Below, in pieces: positions 50,693 to 59,235 of a stretch of DNA of 64,000 bases. The DNA lies in contig NZ_JAICDG010000007.1 in NCBI RefSeq assembly GCF_022751215.1, positions 253,643 to 317,642 on the forward strand, written 5' to 3'. A model generated the notes under the pieces. The model ran no database searches and had not been told where the DNA came from. It saw only the letters and a list, made by a program, of their open reading frames with translations. This DNA comes from Actinomadura terrae. Lineage in GTDB: Bacteria > Actinomycetota > Actinomycetes > Streptosporangiales > Streptosporangiaceae. The position numbers and the translations under genes were made by a program. How positions within the stretch are numbered: position 1 is the first letter of the stretch; every line of letters begins with the position of its first letter.

Positions 50693-51325
50693 CTACTTGG
50701 GCGGCATCAGGACGGAGTCGATGATGTAGACGGTGGCGTTGGCGGTCTGGATGTTCCCGCACACCACGTTCGCCTTGCCGGTGCCGACGGTGAAGGAGTC
50801 TCCCGAGCCGCTGGTGCTGAGCGTGGCGCCTTGCAGGGTCGTGAAGCTGCCGGACGGCAGGCCGCCCGGCGCGATCTTCTGGCCGACGACGTGGTAGGTC
50901 AGGATGCCCTTCAGCGTCTCCTTGTCGGCCATCACCTTGCCGAGCGTGCCCTTGGGGATCTTGGCGAAGGCGTCGTTGGTCGGCGCGAACACGGTGATGT
51001 GCTGGGCGGAGTTGAGGGTGTCGACGAGCCCCGCCTGCTTGACCGCGCCGACCAGCGTGGACAGCACGGGGTTGTTGGACGCGGCCGTCGCGACCGGGTC
51101 GGCGGCCATGCCGCCGAAGCTGCCCTTGCCGGAGGCGGGGACGGCGGTGCACGCCGGTCCGAACGGCTTGTCCATCGCGGGTGCCGCCGCACCGGTGGCG
51201 GAGGGCGCCGCCGCGCTGGGCGAGGCGGTGCTGGAGGCGTTGTCGTCGTCGCCGGAGCAGGCGGCGAGTCCCACGGTCAGGACGGCCGCGGACAGGACGC
51301 CGGCGGTGATTCGTGTGCGCTTCAT
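50693..51325 (-). CDS. FAS1-domain lipoprotein, MPT83-like
   Basis: A 210-residue lipoprotein with lipobox VGLAAC (Cys23) and a Ser/Ala-rich linker. One fasciclin domain has H1 ITVFAPTNDAFAKI and H2 VYIIDSVLMPP. It is closely similar in layout to mycobacterial MPT70/MPT83, which are under SigK control. Here it lies 63 nt downstream of the molybdopterin oxidase in the same direction, next to sigK-rskA, so it is probably in the SigK operon. ATG 51325 has AGAGGAG upstream. Confidence 0.92.
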   Translation of the reverse strand: MKRTRITAGVLSAAVLTVGLAACSGDDDNASSTASPSAAAPSATGAAAPAMDKPFGPACTAVPASGKGSFGGMAADPVATAASNNPVLSTLVGAVKQAGLVDTLNSAQHITVFAPTNDAFAKIPKGTLGKVMADKETLKGILTYHVVGQKIAPGGLPSGSFTTLQGATLSTSGSGDSFTVGTGKANVVCGNIQTANATVYIIDSVLMPPK

Positions 51326-51388
51326 GGTGGGCTCCTCTGGATCGGATGAACTGTCGGTCTCGGCTGAATGCGGGGTCGGCCGCTCGGC

Positions 51389-52927
51389 TCAGGTCACGGT
51401 GACCACCACCGAGTGCCAGCCGGTGGCCCCGTCCGGGAACGGGGGTGTCCGGTGCTCGGGCTGGGTCGTCCCGGTCCCGTCGACGGCGCGGACGCGGAGG
51501 GTGTGCGAGCCCGGGGAGGCGTCCCATTCGGCGAGCCACTGCCGCCAGGTGTCGATTCCGGGCACCGGGGCGAGCCGCGCCGGACGCCAGGGCCCGTCGT
51601 CGACCTGCCACTCGACGGCGTCGATGCCGCGGTGCTGGGCCCAGGCGGTGCCGGCCACGGCGACGGGCCCGGCCTTGAGGCGCGCGAACGGCTTGGGGAC
51701 GTCGATGCGGGAGAACGTCTTGACGGGCGCGTGTTCGGCGTAGCCGCGCTTGGTCCAGTACGCCTGGTCGGTAGCGAACCGGGTCACCTTGAGATCGACG
51801 ACCCACTTGGTCGCCGACACGTAGCCGTAGAGGCCGGGCACCACCATGCGGGCGGGAAAACCGTGCGCGACCGGCAGCGGCTCGCCGTTCATCCCCACGG
51901 CCAGCAGCGCGTCACGCCCGTCCAGCACCGCCTCCAGCGGAGTGCCGAGGGTCATGCCGTCGGACGAGCGGGACAGGATCTGGTCGGCCCCCGCCCGTAC
52001 CCCGGCGCGGCGGAGCACGGCCGCGAGCGGCGCGCCGAGCCAGCGGGCGCTCCCGGCCAGGTCGCCGCCGACCTGGTTCGACACGCACGCGAGCGTGATG
52101 TCGCGTTCGACCAGCGCCTGGCGCAGCAGGTCGTCGAAGGTCAACTCGATCGGGCGGGCGACCATCCCGTGGATCCGCAGCGTCCAGTCCCGGGGATCGA
52201 CCTGGGGCAGGACGAGGGCGGTGTCGACCCGGTAGAAGGCGGCGTTGGACGTCCGGAACGAGGTCATGCCCGGGACCCGCACCTGCGCGCCCGGCGGGAC
52301 CGGCGCGGCCGGGCTCACCGGGGGCGGCAGTCGCAGCCGGGCCCGGACGGCGGAGACGTTCCCGCGCCGCAGCAGCGCCCGCCCCCCGGCACCGCTCACC
52401 GCCGCCGCGGCCGCGACTCCGGCGCCGGTCAGCAGCGCACGCCGCCGGTCGTCCACCCGGGCCGGTCCGGCGCCCTCGCGGGAGCGTGCCGCCAGCAGGG
52501 TCAGCGCGGCCATGCCGCACGCGGCGCCGACGACGGCCGGGACCGCGTCGACCAGGTCCGCCGCCGGACGGGTCAGGGCCGCGACCACGCCGACGATCCC
52601 GAACGCGGCCAGCCCCGCCGCCCCTCGGAGCGGCCGCCCGCGGCTCAGCAGCCCGACCGCGACCGCCGCCATGGCGGTCCCGCAGCCGAGCCCGGCCAGC
52701 AGGACGGCCTTGTCGTCGTCGCCGAAGGTGCGGATCGCGAAGTCCTTCAGCCGGACGGGGGTGAGGTCGATGAAGCCCGCGCCGACGGCGAGGATCGGGG
52801 ACGCGGTCGCCCGTCCGATGGCACCGGCCGCCAGCTCGGCGCTCCCCAGCGCGGCGGCCGCGGCCAGCAGGCCGTGCAGCGCGGCGGTGACCCACCGCAC
52901 CGGCCCGGTTACTCCATCGCCTGTCAC
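51389..52927 (-). CDS. Membrane-anchored sulfite-oxidase-type molybdopterin enzyme
   Basis: A 512-residue protein. Five or so N-terminal helices are followed by the sulfite-oxidase molybdopterin domain. The Mo-ligating Cys is in ITLACVSNQVGG, MVVPGLYGYVSATKWV follows, and a C-terminal dimerisation Mo-co domain ends the protein. It probably acts outside the membrane on sulfite or a sulfoxide-type substrate. GTG 52927 has no Shine-Dalgarno sequence and lies exactly where +1 is predicted from the SigK-like -35/-10 at 52961-52935, so it is probably leaderless. It is divergent from sigK and upstream of the FAS1 lipoprotein. Confidence 0.88.
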   Translation of the reverse strand: MTGDGVTGPVRWVTAALHGLLAAAAALGSAELAAGAIGRATASPILAVGAGFIDLTPVRLKDFAIRTFGDDDKAVLLAGLGCGTAMAAVAVGLLSRGRPLRGAAGLAAFGIVGVVAALTRPAADLVDAVPAVVGAACGMAALTLLAARSREGAGPARVDDRRRALLTGAGVAAAAAVSGAGGRALLRRGNVSAVRARLRLPPPVSPAAPVPPGAQVRVPGMTSFRTSNAAFYRVDTALVLPQVDPRDWTLRIHGMVARPIELTFDDLLRQALVERDITLACVSNQVGGDLAGSARWLGAPLAAVLRRAGVRAGADQILSRSSDGMTLGTPLEAVLDGRDALLAVGMNGEPLPVAHGFPARMVVPGLYGYVSATKWVVDLKVTRFATDQAYWTKRGYAEHAPVKTFSRIDVPKPFARLKAGPVAVAGTAWAQHRGIDAVEWQVDDGPWRPARLAPVPGIDTWRQWLAEWDASPGSHTLRVRAVDGTGTTQPEHRTPPFPDGATGWHSVVVTVT

Positions 52928-52934
52928 ACTGGGT

Positions 52935-52961
52935 GTTCGGTGCCGCGCGGCGAGCGGATGG
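52935..52961 (-). promoter_or_regulatory. SigK-like promoter of the molybdopterin oxidase
   Basis: On the minus strand CCATCC (52961-52956) and CCGAAC (52940-52935) are separated by 15 bp. Seven nt later lies the GTG start at 52927. It matches, in elements and spacing, the sigK promoter on the other strand. Confidence 0.7.
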
Positions 52962-52988
52962 TGCGAATCTTTCCGGACGAGGTTCACC

Positions 52989-53015
52989 CCATCCGCGCCG
53001 GCTCCGGCGCCGAAT
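52989..53015 (+). promoter_or_regulatory. SigK-like autoregulatory promoter
   Basis: CCATCC (52989-52994) and CCGAAT (53010-53015) are separated by 15 bp, followed after 7 nt by GTG 53023. From memory, mycobacterial SigK promoters have CCATCC and CCGAAT-type elements, so both strands fit. Confidence 0.72.
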
Positions 53016-53022
53016 ACCGGGT

Positions 53023-53607
53023 GTGGAGATGACTGATCCGTCGAGCGGCCGTGCCGCGCCGTCCGGCGTCCCGGACCTGGGCGAGCTGCTTTCCCAAGTC
53101 GCCCGGGGCGACCGGGACGCGTTCGAGCAGGTGTACGAGCGGCTGTGCGGGCCGGTGTACGGGACGGCGCTGCGCGTCGTCCGCGACCCGGCCCAGGCCG
53201 AGGAGGTCGCCCAGGAGGTGCTGGTCGAGGTGTGGCGCAAGGCGTCGCACTACCGGCCGGACCGGGGCAGCGCCACGGCGTGGGCGCTGACGATGGCGCA
53301 CCGCCGCGCGATCGACCGGGTCCGCTCCGCGCAGGCCGGCCGGGTCCGCGAGGAGCGGGCGGGCGTGCCCGATCCGGACTACGACGTGGTCGCCGAGCAG
53401 GTCGGCACGCGGCTGGAGCACCAGCAGGTGCGCCGCTGCCTGCGCGGCCTCACCCCGACGCAGCGCGAGTCGATCACGCTGGCCTACTACGGCGGTTACA
53501 CCTACCGGGAGGTGTCCGAGCTGCTGGGCGTCGGGCTCGCCGCCGTCAAGACGCGGATGCGCGACGGGCTGATCCGGCTGCGCGACTGCCTGGGAGTCCA
53601 GTCATGA
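53023..53607 (+). CDS. sigK: ECF sigma factor SigK
   Basis: A 194-residue ECF sigma factor. Sigma2 has DPAQAEEVAQEVLVEVWRKA and WALTMAHRRAIDRVRS. Sigma4 has LTPTQRESITLAYYGGYTYREVSELL. GTG 53023 coincides with the predicted +1; ATG 53029 two codons later is the conventional choice. The stop overlaps the anti-sigma gene as ATGA. With the FAS1 lipoprotein nearby this matches the SigK/RskA/MPT83 arrangement of mycobacteria. It probably responds to an envelope or redox signal through RskA. Confidence 0.92.
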   Translation: MEMTDPSSGRAAPSGVPDLGELLSQVARGDRDAFEQVYERLCGPVYGTALRVVRDPAQAEEVAQEVLVEVWRKASHYRPDRGSATAWALTMAHRRAIDRVRSAQAGRVREERAGVPDPDYDVVAEQVGTRLEHQQVRRCLRGLTPTQRESITLAYYGGYTYREVSELLGVGLAAVKTRMRDGLIRLRDCLGVQS

Positions 53608-54323
53608 CCCACGATCCGCACCACCTCGCCGCCGCCCACGCCCTGGACGCGCTGCCGGACGCCGAGCGGCGCCGGTTCGAACGCCATCTGTCCGGCTGCT
53701 CCTCCTGCGCGCAGGAGGTCGCCGGGCTGCGGGAGGCCACCGCCCGGCTGGCGCTGGCCGCGTCCCGGCAGCCGCCGCCCGCGCTGCGCGACCGGGTCCT
53801 CGCCGAGATCGGCCGGACGCGGCAGTCGCCGCCGCGCCTCGCCCGCCGGCTGCCGCCCGCACCGAGACGCGGGCTGAGCTGGCTCGCCGCCGCCGCGTGC
53901 CTCGTGCTCGCCCTCGCCTGCGGGATCACGGCGGTCCACCTGCACGGCACCGCCGAACGCGCGCGGGAGGCCGACCGGCGGATCGCCGCCGTGATGACGG
54001 CGCCCGACGCCCGGACGTCCACCGCCCGGACGCGGGACGGCGCCACGGTCACCGTCGTGTCGTCCCGGTCGCTCGACCAGGCGGTGATCACCACGTCCCG
54101 GCTCAGGCGGCTGCCGCCGGCGCGGACCTACCAGCTCTGGTTCCTGGCCGCCTCCGCCGCTCCGCGCTCGGGCGGCGTCCTACGGCCACCTGCGGACGGG
54201 CCGTCACAGCCGATCATCGCCTCCGGGCTCGGAACCGCGCAGCAGGTCGGTATGACCGTCGAACCCGCTGGCGGATCCGCCCGGCCGTCCACCGCCCCCT
54301 TCCTCACCCTCCCGCTGACCTGA
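53604..54323 (+). CDS. rskA: Anti-sigma-K factor RskA
   Basis: A 239-residue membrane protein. The N-terminal zinc-binding anti-sigma domain has HLSGCSSC after AHALDALPDAERRRFERH, one TM helix lies near residues 95-115, and an extracytoplasmic RskA domain has ARTYQLWFLAASAA. It binds SigK and releases it on regulated proteolysis. It is coupled to sigK by ATGA. Its 3' end overlaps the convergent epimerase gene by 20 bp. Confidence 0.92.
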   Translation: MTHDPHHLAAAHALDALPDAERRRFERHLSGCSSCAQEVAGLREATARLALAASRQPPPALRDRVLAEIGRTRQSPPRLARRLPPAPRRGLSWLAAAACLVLALACGITAVHLHGTAERAREADRRIAAVMTAPDARTSTARTRDGATVTVVSSRSLDQAVITTSRLRRLPPARTYQLWFLAASAAPRSGGVLRPPADGPSQPIIASGLGTAQQVGMTVEPAGGSARPSTAPFLTLPLT

Positions 54324-55329
54324 GCAACCGATCCCAGGCCACGAGCACTTCGGCCTCCTTCTCGGGGGTCATCCAGGGTTTGTCCTGGCCCGCCCTGCGG
54401 CCGTGGTCGGGTTCGGATCGCAGCCACCGCCAGGTGTCGGCGACCGTGTCGTGCACAGGGCGGCAGTGCAGGCCGGCGGCCTTCGCCTTGGTGGAGTCCA
54501 CGCGGTAGCTGGGTTCCAGGACGTTGCCCGGCGGGATCCAGATCGGCAGCTCCATCCACGGACGCACCCCGTGGGCGAGCAGGACGTCGCCGTCGACCCA
54601 CGTCAGATCGGCGCCGCCGCCCGTCACGGCGCGGCAGGCGGCCAGGAGCGACGCCATGGTGGCGTGCCCGACGTCGGAGAGCACGTTGAAATCCCCGGCG
54701 AGGCCGTTCTCCTCGGCGTCCAGGAGCCATTCGGCCAGGTCGCGGGTGTCGATGTACTGGAGGGGCAGGTCGGAGGGCCGGGGCGCCGCCACCCGGCCGC
54801 CCCGCGCCACGCGCAGCAGCCACCACGGGAGGCGGCCCGCGTACTCGTGGGGGCCCAGGATGAGGCCGGTGCGGGCGAGCAGGGCGCGGTCACCGAACGC
54901 GGCGCGGACGGCGTGCTCCCCGCCCGCCTTGGCCAGCGCGTACGAGCCGAAGATCCCGCCGGACGAGCCGGAGTCGGGATCGAGCAGCGGGGCGTCCTCG
55001 GTGAACTCGGCGGGCGGCGGCCACGCGTACACTGCCAGGCTCGACACGTAGGCGTACCGGCCGACCGAGGGCTCCAGCGCCCGCGCGGCGGCGGTGACGG
55101 CCGCGGCGTCGTCCCGCCAGGTGTCGATCACCAGGTCCCACTCGCGTCCGGCGAGCGCGCGCAGGCCGTCCGGGTCGGTCCGGTCCCCGGTGAGCGCTTC
55201 GGCGCCGGACGGGGGCGGTCCGGTGACGCCCCTGCTGAACGTGGTCACCTTCCAGCCGCGCCGAAGCGCGGCGTCCACGACGGCCCGTCCGACGAAGGCG
55301 GTGCCGCCCAGCACCAGCAGCCGCGTCAT
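54304..55329 (-). CDS. NAD-dependent epimerase/dehydratase-like protein
   Basis: A 341-residue extended SDR protein. It has a Rossmann start LLVLGGTAFVGRAVV, then YVSSLAVYA, and the active-site pair appears as GSYALAKAG (Tyr-x3-Lys). It resembles actinomycete NAD-dependent epimerases of unknown sugar. The gene starts 64 nt after the lasso-type cyclase, so it could be the last gene of the RiPP operon. Its product seems unrelated to peptide modification, and it may be an independent gene. Confidence 0.85.
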   Translation of the reverse strand: MTRLLVLGGTAFVGRAVVDAALRRGWKVTTFSRGVTGPPPSGAEALTGDRTDPDGLRALAGREWDLVIDTWRDDAAAVTAAARALEPSVGRYAYVSSLAVYAWPPPAEFTEDAPLLDPDSGSSGGIFGSYALAKAGGEHAVRAAFGDRALLARTGLILGPHEYAGRLPWWLLRVARGGRVAAPRPSDLPLQYIDTRDLAEWLLDAEENGLAGDFNVLSDVGHATMASLLAACRAVTGGGADLTWVDGDVLLAHGVRPWMELPIWIPPGNVLEPSYRVDSTKAKAAGLHCRPVHDTVADTWRWLRSEPDHGRRAGQDKPWMTPEKEAEVLVAWDRLLRSAGG

Positions 55330-55393
55330 CGCGCGCCCGCCGTGTCGCCGTCGCAGAGCACAGGGGTCTCCTCGCCGTCACCGCATGCGCGGT

Positions 55394-57172
55394 TCAGTTC
55401 CAGGTCTGGCACCACATCTCCACGGAAAGCAGGCTGTACAAGGGCCAGTTGGGGCCTCGGGTGAAACCGAGCGCGGTGCGTTGCAGGTCTTCGAGGGCGG
55501 GCCCCGGGTCGACCAGGCCGTTCGCGACGCATCTCCCGTCGAGGATCAGTTCGCGGCACAGGTCGCGGTGCAGCCGCAGGGAGTGCTGGTACATGCCCGC
55601 GTAGGAGCCCTTGCTCCGCCCGTCGACGACGGCGCGCGGCAGCGTTCCGGCCATCGCGTCGCGCAGCAGCAGCCGGTCGCCGCGGTGGCCGACCAGCGAC
55701 CGCATGGGGGCGCGGAGGGCGAGTTCGACGAGCGGCTGCGACAGCATGGGGTAGACGCTGGGACGGTGCGGGTTGCGGTGCTCCCGGTCCACCGCGTCAC
55801 CCCAGTACAGGATTCCCGTCAGCTGGAACGCCCTGGCCGCCGAGAGCCCGTCGATGCCGTCGGGCAGCCGGAGCGGGCTCGGCGGGGAGTCCGGCGCCAG
55901 CCAGGCCGGGCGCGGCGCGTCCAGCATGCCGTCGGGGATGGCGGTGCCGCCCCGGATTCTCCGCGCCGTCTCCGTTCCCACCTCGGCGAGCAGGGCGGGC
56001 AGGGACCGTTCGGCCAGCGTGCTCTCCCGCCACAACTCCCGCAGCCCGCCCAGCACATGGCCCGCGCCCAGGCCGCCGCCCAGCAGGTGGTCGGCGTGGT
56101 AGCCGGGCGTCGACCGCATGAGGAAGAGCTGGTCGCCGGCACCGCCGCTGAGCGCCTCGGCGCCAGGGCCCGCCTCCTCGGCGAGGACCTCGTTCAGCCG
56201 GGCCTCGGCGTACTGGAGCTGCGGCGCGTCGGCGCGGGGCAAGCGGCCCTTCGTGGGGGCCAGCGGGAGGCGGTCGGCGGCGTCCACGATCGTGAGCGGT
56301 GTCCTGAGGAACCGCGCGACGCGTTCGGCGGCGGGGCGTTCGTCGACCGAGGCGCCGAGCGGGAAGCGGACGAAGCGCCCGTGCAGCGCCGCCTCGTCCG
56401 CGACGCTGTTGCGTGCCGCCCAGCACACGCTGGAGGAGTCGAGCCCGCCGGACAGGTCCAGCGCCACCGACTCCGCCTCCGCGAGCCAGGCCCGCGTGCA
56501 GTCCAGCAGCGCGTGCCGGACCTCGTCGGGACTGGGCGCGTCACCGTCCGCGCACGCGGCCACCGGATCCCACAGCGGCTCCGACGTCGTGCGTCCGTCC
56601 GCTATCTGGACGACCTCACCTGGAGAGAGCTGCGCGACGCCTTGGAACGCCGTCCGATCAGTGGGGCCGGGGCCTCGCGTCATGAAGGAGCCCAGATGCT
56701 CCCAGTCGAACCCCGGTCGCCGCCCCAGCAGCTCTACGAGGAGTTCCATACGGGTGGCGAAGACGTGACCCGTGCCATGCGGGGCGTAGAACAGCGGGAG
56801 GAGGCCTATCGGGTCGCGGATGAGGACGAGGGCGCCGTCGGGCCGGACGGCCGCCGCGGCGTACCGTCCCCACCGCCGCCGCGCCAGCTCTCCTCGCGGC
56901 GCCGCCCAGTCCAGCGGGAGGGGGTCGCGGCACCTGTGATCACGGCGGCCGTCCGCGCTGTCGAAGAGTCTGCCGGACAGGAGCCCGCGCGTGACGTCCC
57001 CGGCGCGGATCTCCACCGGCGCGTCGTCGCCGGGCAGCGTCCCGCCGCCGACGGCGGCGATCATCCAGCCGTCGCCCGCAGCCCGCGGCCCATCCTCGCC
57101 CGCCAGCTCCCGCAGGCGCTGCGCCGGTGCCGCGTCGCCGCGAAGACCGTGGAACCCAACGAGGGCGCTCAT
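55394..57172 (-). CDS. Asparagine-synthetase-type lasso cyclase (C protein)
   Basis: A 592-residue AsnB-like protein. The N-terminal glutaminase-like domain lacks the catalytic Cys2 (starts MSALVGFHG), as in lasso cyclases. The C-terminal adenylating domain has the PP-loop LDLSGGLDSSS (Ser241-Asp245). It should activate a side-chain carboxylate of the core peptide and form a macrolactam or other amide. ATG 57172 overlaps the B gene stop as ATGA. Gene order precursor, B, C fits a lasso-type cluster. Which residues are joined is unknown. Confidence 0.87.
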   Translation of the reverse strand: MSALVGFHGLRGDAAPAQRLRELAGEDGPRAAGDGWMIAAVGGGTLPGDDAPVEIRAGDVTRGLLSGRLFDSADGRRDHRCRDPLPLDWAAPRGELARRRWGRYAAAAVRPDGALVLIRDPIGLLPLFYAPHGTGHVFATRMELLVELLGRRPGFDWEHLGSFMTRGPGPTDRTAFQGVAQLSPGEVVQIADGRTTSEPLWDPVAACADGDAPSPDEVRHALLDCTRAWLAEAESVALDLSGGLDSSSVCWAARNSVADEAALHGRFVRFPLGASVDERPAAERVARFLRTPLTIVDAADRLPLAPTKGRLPRADAPQLQYAEARLNEVLAEEAGPGAEALSGGAGDQLFLMRSTPGYHADHLLGGGLGAGHVLGGLRELWRESTLAERSLPALLAEVGTETARRIRGGTAIPDGMLDAPRPAWLAPDSPPSPLRLPDGIDGLSAARAFQLTGILYWGDAVDREHRNPHRPSVYPMLSQPLVELALRAPMRSLVGHRGDRLLLRDAMAGTLPRAVVDGRSKGSYAGMYQHSLRLHRDLCRELILDGRCVANGLVDPGPALEDLQRTALGFTRGPNWPLYSLLSVEMWCQTWN

Positions 57173-58044
57173 GGGCTCACCTCTCCGGCGCCGGCGGTCT
57201 CCGGGCCGATCACCAGGATCGGGGCCAGCGCGTCGACGACTTCCTGCGCGTCGTCGAGGACGACCCGGTGCAGCTCCACGAACACCCGCGTGTGGAACGG
57301 ATACTTCTGCACTCCCAGGACGAGGTGGGCCGGAAGCCCCATCCGCCACGCGTGCCGGGCCAAGGCCGCCGCGGCTGACAAGGGGTTGCTCGGACGAGCG
57401 AGCAACCCGCGGACCACCAGGTGTGCTCTGACCAGGGTGCGCGCCCGGACCAGCTCGTCCGAGCCGGGATCGCCCGCCTGCTCGGGCAGCCGGGGACGGC
57501 GCGCGTCCCGCGGGGGCGTCAGCAGGCCGTGCCGCCGGAGGCGCCCCTCGCTGTCGGCGAGCAGCCGCGCCGCGAGGGCCAGCGTCGCCGGGGTGGGCGG
57601 CGGCGCCGAGTGCGTGCTCAGACCCTTAAGCGGTTGAGGGGCGAAGGACGACACCCCGCCCGGACGCGTCGGCCGCACGGGCTCCCAGCCGGGGTCGGTC
57701 GAAGCCGCCGTGACGAGCAGGCCCCGGGCGCACAATCCGTCGAGGATGCGCCGCGCCGAGGGCGAGGACGGCGGGGCCTCCGAGGTCAGCGCTTCGGACA
57801 CCGCGCCGGAGGCGGCGGAGTCCAGCGCGACGAACCGGTCGGAGGCCAGGTCGAGGGCGACGAGCTCGTCGTCCCACCACGCCCAGTGGACGTCCGGCGC
57901 GGAACGCAGCGCCGTGCCGTCCGCCGGGTCGGGCGGGGCGGACCGCGGGACGGGATTCAACCCGGCGGGGCACTCGACATGGTGCGGAAACGGCGCCGAA
58001 TCGACGGCCTCAAGCACGGTGGCGCCCTTCCCCTTCCCGTTCAT
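57169..58044 (-). CDS. Fused RRE/lasso-type transglutaminase-like B protein, active site degenerate
   Basis: A 291-residue protein. The N-terminal half is a PqqD-like RRE (WAWWDDELVALDLASDRFVALD, then a helix to GLLV). The C-terminal half aligns with the lasso leader peptidase (PF13471-like). The usual Cys-Leu-x-Arg of the catalytic Cys is RTLVRA, with Thr203 in its place. The AHAWVE His reads HTRVFVE, with Arg253 in place of His; His251 is two residues away. The protease therefore looks inactive, leaving recognition or scaffolding. ATG 58044 has GGAGAG upstream and lies 19 nt after the candidate precursor. Confidence 0.78.
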   Translation of the reverse strand: MNGKGKGATVLEAVDSAPFPHHVECPAGLNPVPRSAPPDPADGTALRSAPDVHWAWWDDELVALDLASDRFVALDSAASGAVSEALTSEAPPSSPSARRILDGLCARGLLVTAASTDPGWEPVRPTRPGGVSSFAPQPLKGLSTHSAPPPTPATLALAARLLADSEGRLRRHGLLTPPRDARRPRLPEQAGDPGSDELVRARTLVRAHLVVRGLLARPSNPLSAAAALARHAWRMGLPAHLVLGVQKYPFHTRVFVELHRVVLDDAQEVVDALAPILVIGPETAGAGEVSP

Positions 58045-58063
58045 ATATCGCGTACTCTCCGTC

Positions 58064-58231
58064 CTACCAGAGCGGATAGGTGTTCTCTTCCGGGACGGCG
58101 GCGTCCTTTCCGGGCTGCTCTTTCTCCGGCCGGGCACCGGCGCCGCCGTCGGGTTTCGGGGTCTCGGTGCCGGGTCCCTTTCGCGACCCTCCCGGAAGCA
58201 GGACCACGACGCGGGCCAGGCCACGGATCAT
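58064..58231 (-). CDS. Candidate RiPP precursor peptide (55 aa)
   Basis: ATG 58231 overlaps the stop of the SGNH gene as ATGA. The frame runs 55 codons to TAG at 58064. The N-terminus is hydrophobic (MIRGLARVVVLLPGG), the middle is Gly/Pro/Lys/Glu-rich, and the C-terminus is PEENTYPLW. It precedes the RRE/peptidase gene by 19 nt. It lacks the lasso leader motif YxxPxLxxxG and the Thr at -2 followed by a ring-forming D/E at 7-9. It is a candidate precursor on position and length, not on motif. Confidence 0.5.
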   Translation of the reverse strand: MIRGLARVVVLLPGGSRKGPGTETPKPDGGAGARPEKEQPGKDAAVPEENTYPLW

Positions 58232-59235
58232 CGGTTTGAGCACAATTTCCCCCATACCATGTCGGCGGCCTGCCGGTAGCCGTTGTCGGTCATATGGACG
58301 CGGTCGTAGAAGGAGAATCCGGAGAAGGCGCGGGCCGGGAGCGCGAAGAAGTCGACGCCGAGCCGTTCACAGCCCGCCGCGACGCGTTCGGTGTAGGACT
58401 CCCAGTGCGCGGCGGCGTAGTCGCGTGCCGTGGTCCAGGCCGCCTGGCGTTCCTGGGCCAGGTCGTACAGCTCGCGTTCCTCGGGGGTCGGGTCGCGCAG
58501 CACCGGGTCGGCGAAGGGTTGCAGGCAGAACAGCAGGCGCGCCCCGTCCCGGACGGCGCCCGCGACCACGGCCAGGTCGCGGAGCTGGCGCCGCAGCGCC
58601 CCGTCCAGGCGGGCCGCCAGGTCGGCGGTGGTCAGCGACTTGGGCTCGGGACGGGTGTCACCGGCGGTGCCGAGTGGCGCGGCACCGGCGGCCTGCCCCG
58701 CGACCAGGTCGGGAACCGGGACCCTGCCCAGCGCGGCCAGGGCGCCTTCGAAGAACAGCGGCCCGTACAGCTCGTTGGTCCCCAGCGATTGCAGCGACGC
58801 GAAGACGTTGTTGATGCCCGAGCAGACGAGCACCGTGTCGGCGCGCTCGAAAAAGGGAACAGCGGCGATCAGTTCCTGGAGGGAGTTGCCCGCGTAGACG
58901 CCGAGATTGAGCCACGGCTTGCCGGACAGGTGGGCGAGCCGCGAAGGCAGGGTCGCCTCGTCACTGGTCGCCCCCACCCCGAAAACATACGATCCTCCGA
59001 GGGCGATCCCGCCTCCGGACTCGGGCCAGCTCCGGGTGTCGACGGGCCCCTGCGGCGAGGTCGACACCCGGAACCCCTCCGCGTCGGTGCTGAACACCTC
59101 GCCGGTGATCCCGGGCCGGGAGCCGAGCGTCATGTAGGGGCGCAGGTGCAGTTCGTTGCCGTCGTAGTCCTCGAACTGCGGGACCAGCGTGTATCGGCGT
59201 TTCCGGTGACCCGCCTCAAGGTCGCGAAATGACAT
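58228..59235 (-). CDS. SGNH/GDSL-family hydrolase-like protein
   Basis: A 335-residue protein with SGNH blocks: GGSYVFGVG (Ser), LGVYAGNS (Gly), SGINNVF (Asn) and DRVHMTDNGY (Asp-x-x-His). There is no signal peptide, so it acts inside the cell. It may transfer or remove an acyl or carbamoyl-type group, as SGNH enzymes in natural-product clusters do. ATG 59235 overlaps the carbamoyltransferase stop by 20 bp, and its own stop overlaps the candidate precursor. Confidence 0.85.
   Translation of the reverse strand: MSFRDLEAGHRKRRYTLVPQFEDYDGNELHLRPYMTLGSRPGITGEVFSTDAEGFRVSTSPQGPVDTRSWPESGGGIALGGSYVFGVGATSDEATLPSRLAHLSGKPWLNLGVYAGNSLQELIAAVPFFERADTVLVCSGINNVFASLQSLGTNELYGPLFFEGALAALGRVPVPDLVAGQAAGAAPLGTAGDTRPEPKSLTTADLAARLDGALRRQLRDLAVVAGAVRDGARLLFCLQPFADPVLRDPTPEERELYDLAQERQAAWTTARDYAAAHWESYTERVAAGCERLGVDFFALPARAFSGFSFYDRVHMTDNGYRQAADMVWGKLCSNR

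Noticed and set aside
55330..55393. Precursor peptide between the cyclase and epimerase genes
   Set aside because: No start codon with a usable frame on the minus strand in this 64-bp gap.
58064..58231. Classical lasso core within the candidate precursor
   Set aside because: No Thr at -2 followed by a residue 1 with Asp/Glu at positions 7-9 could be placed.
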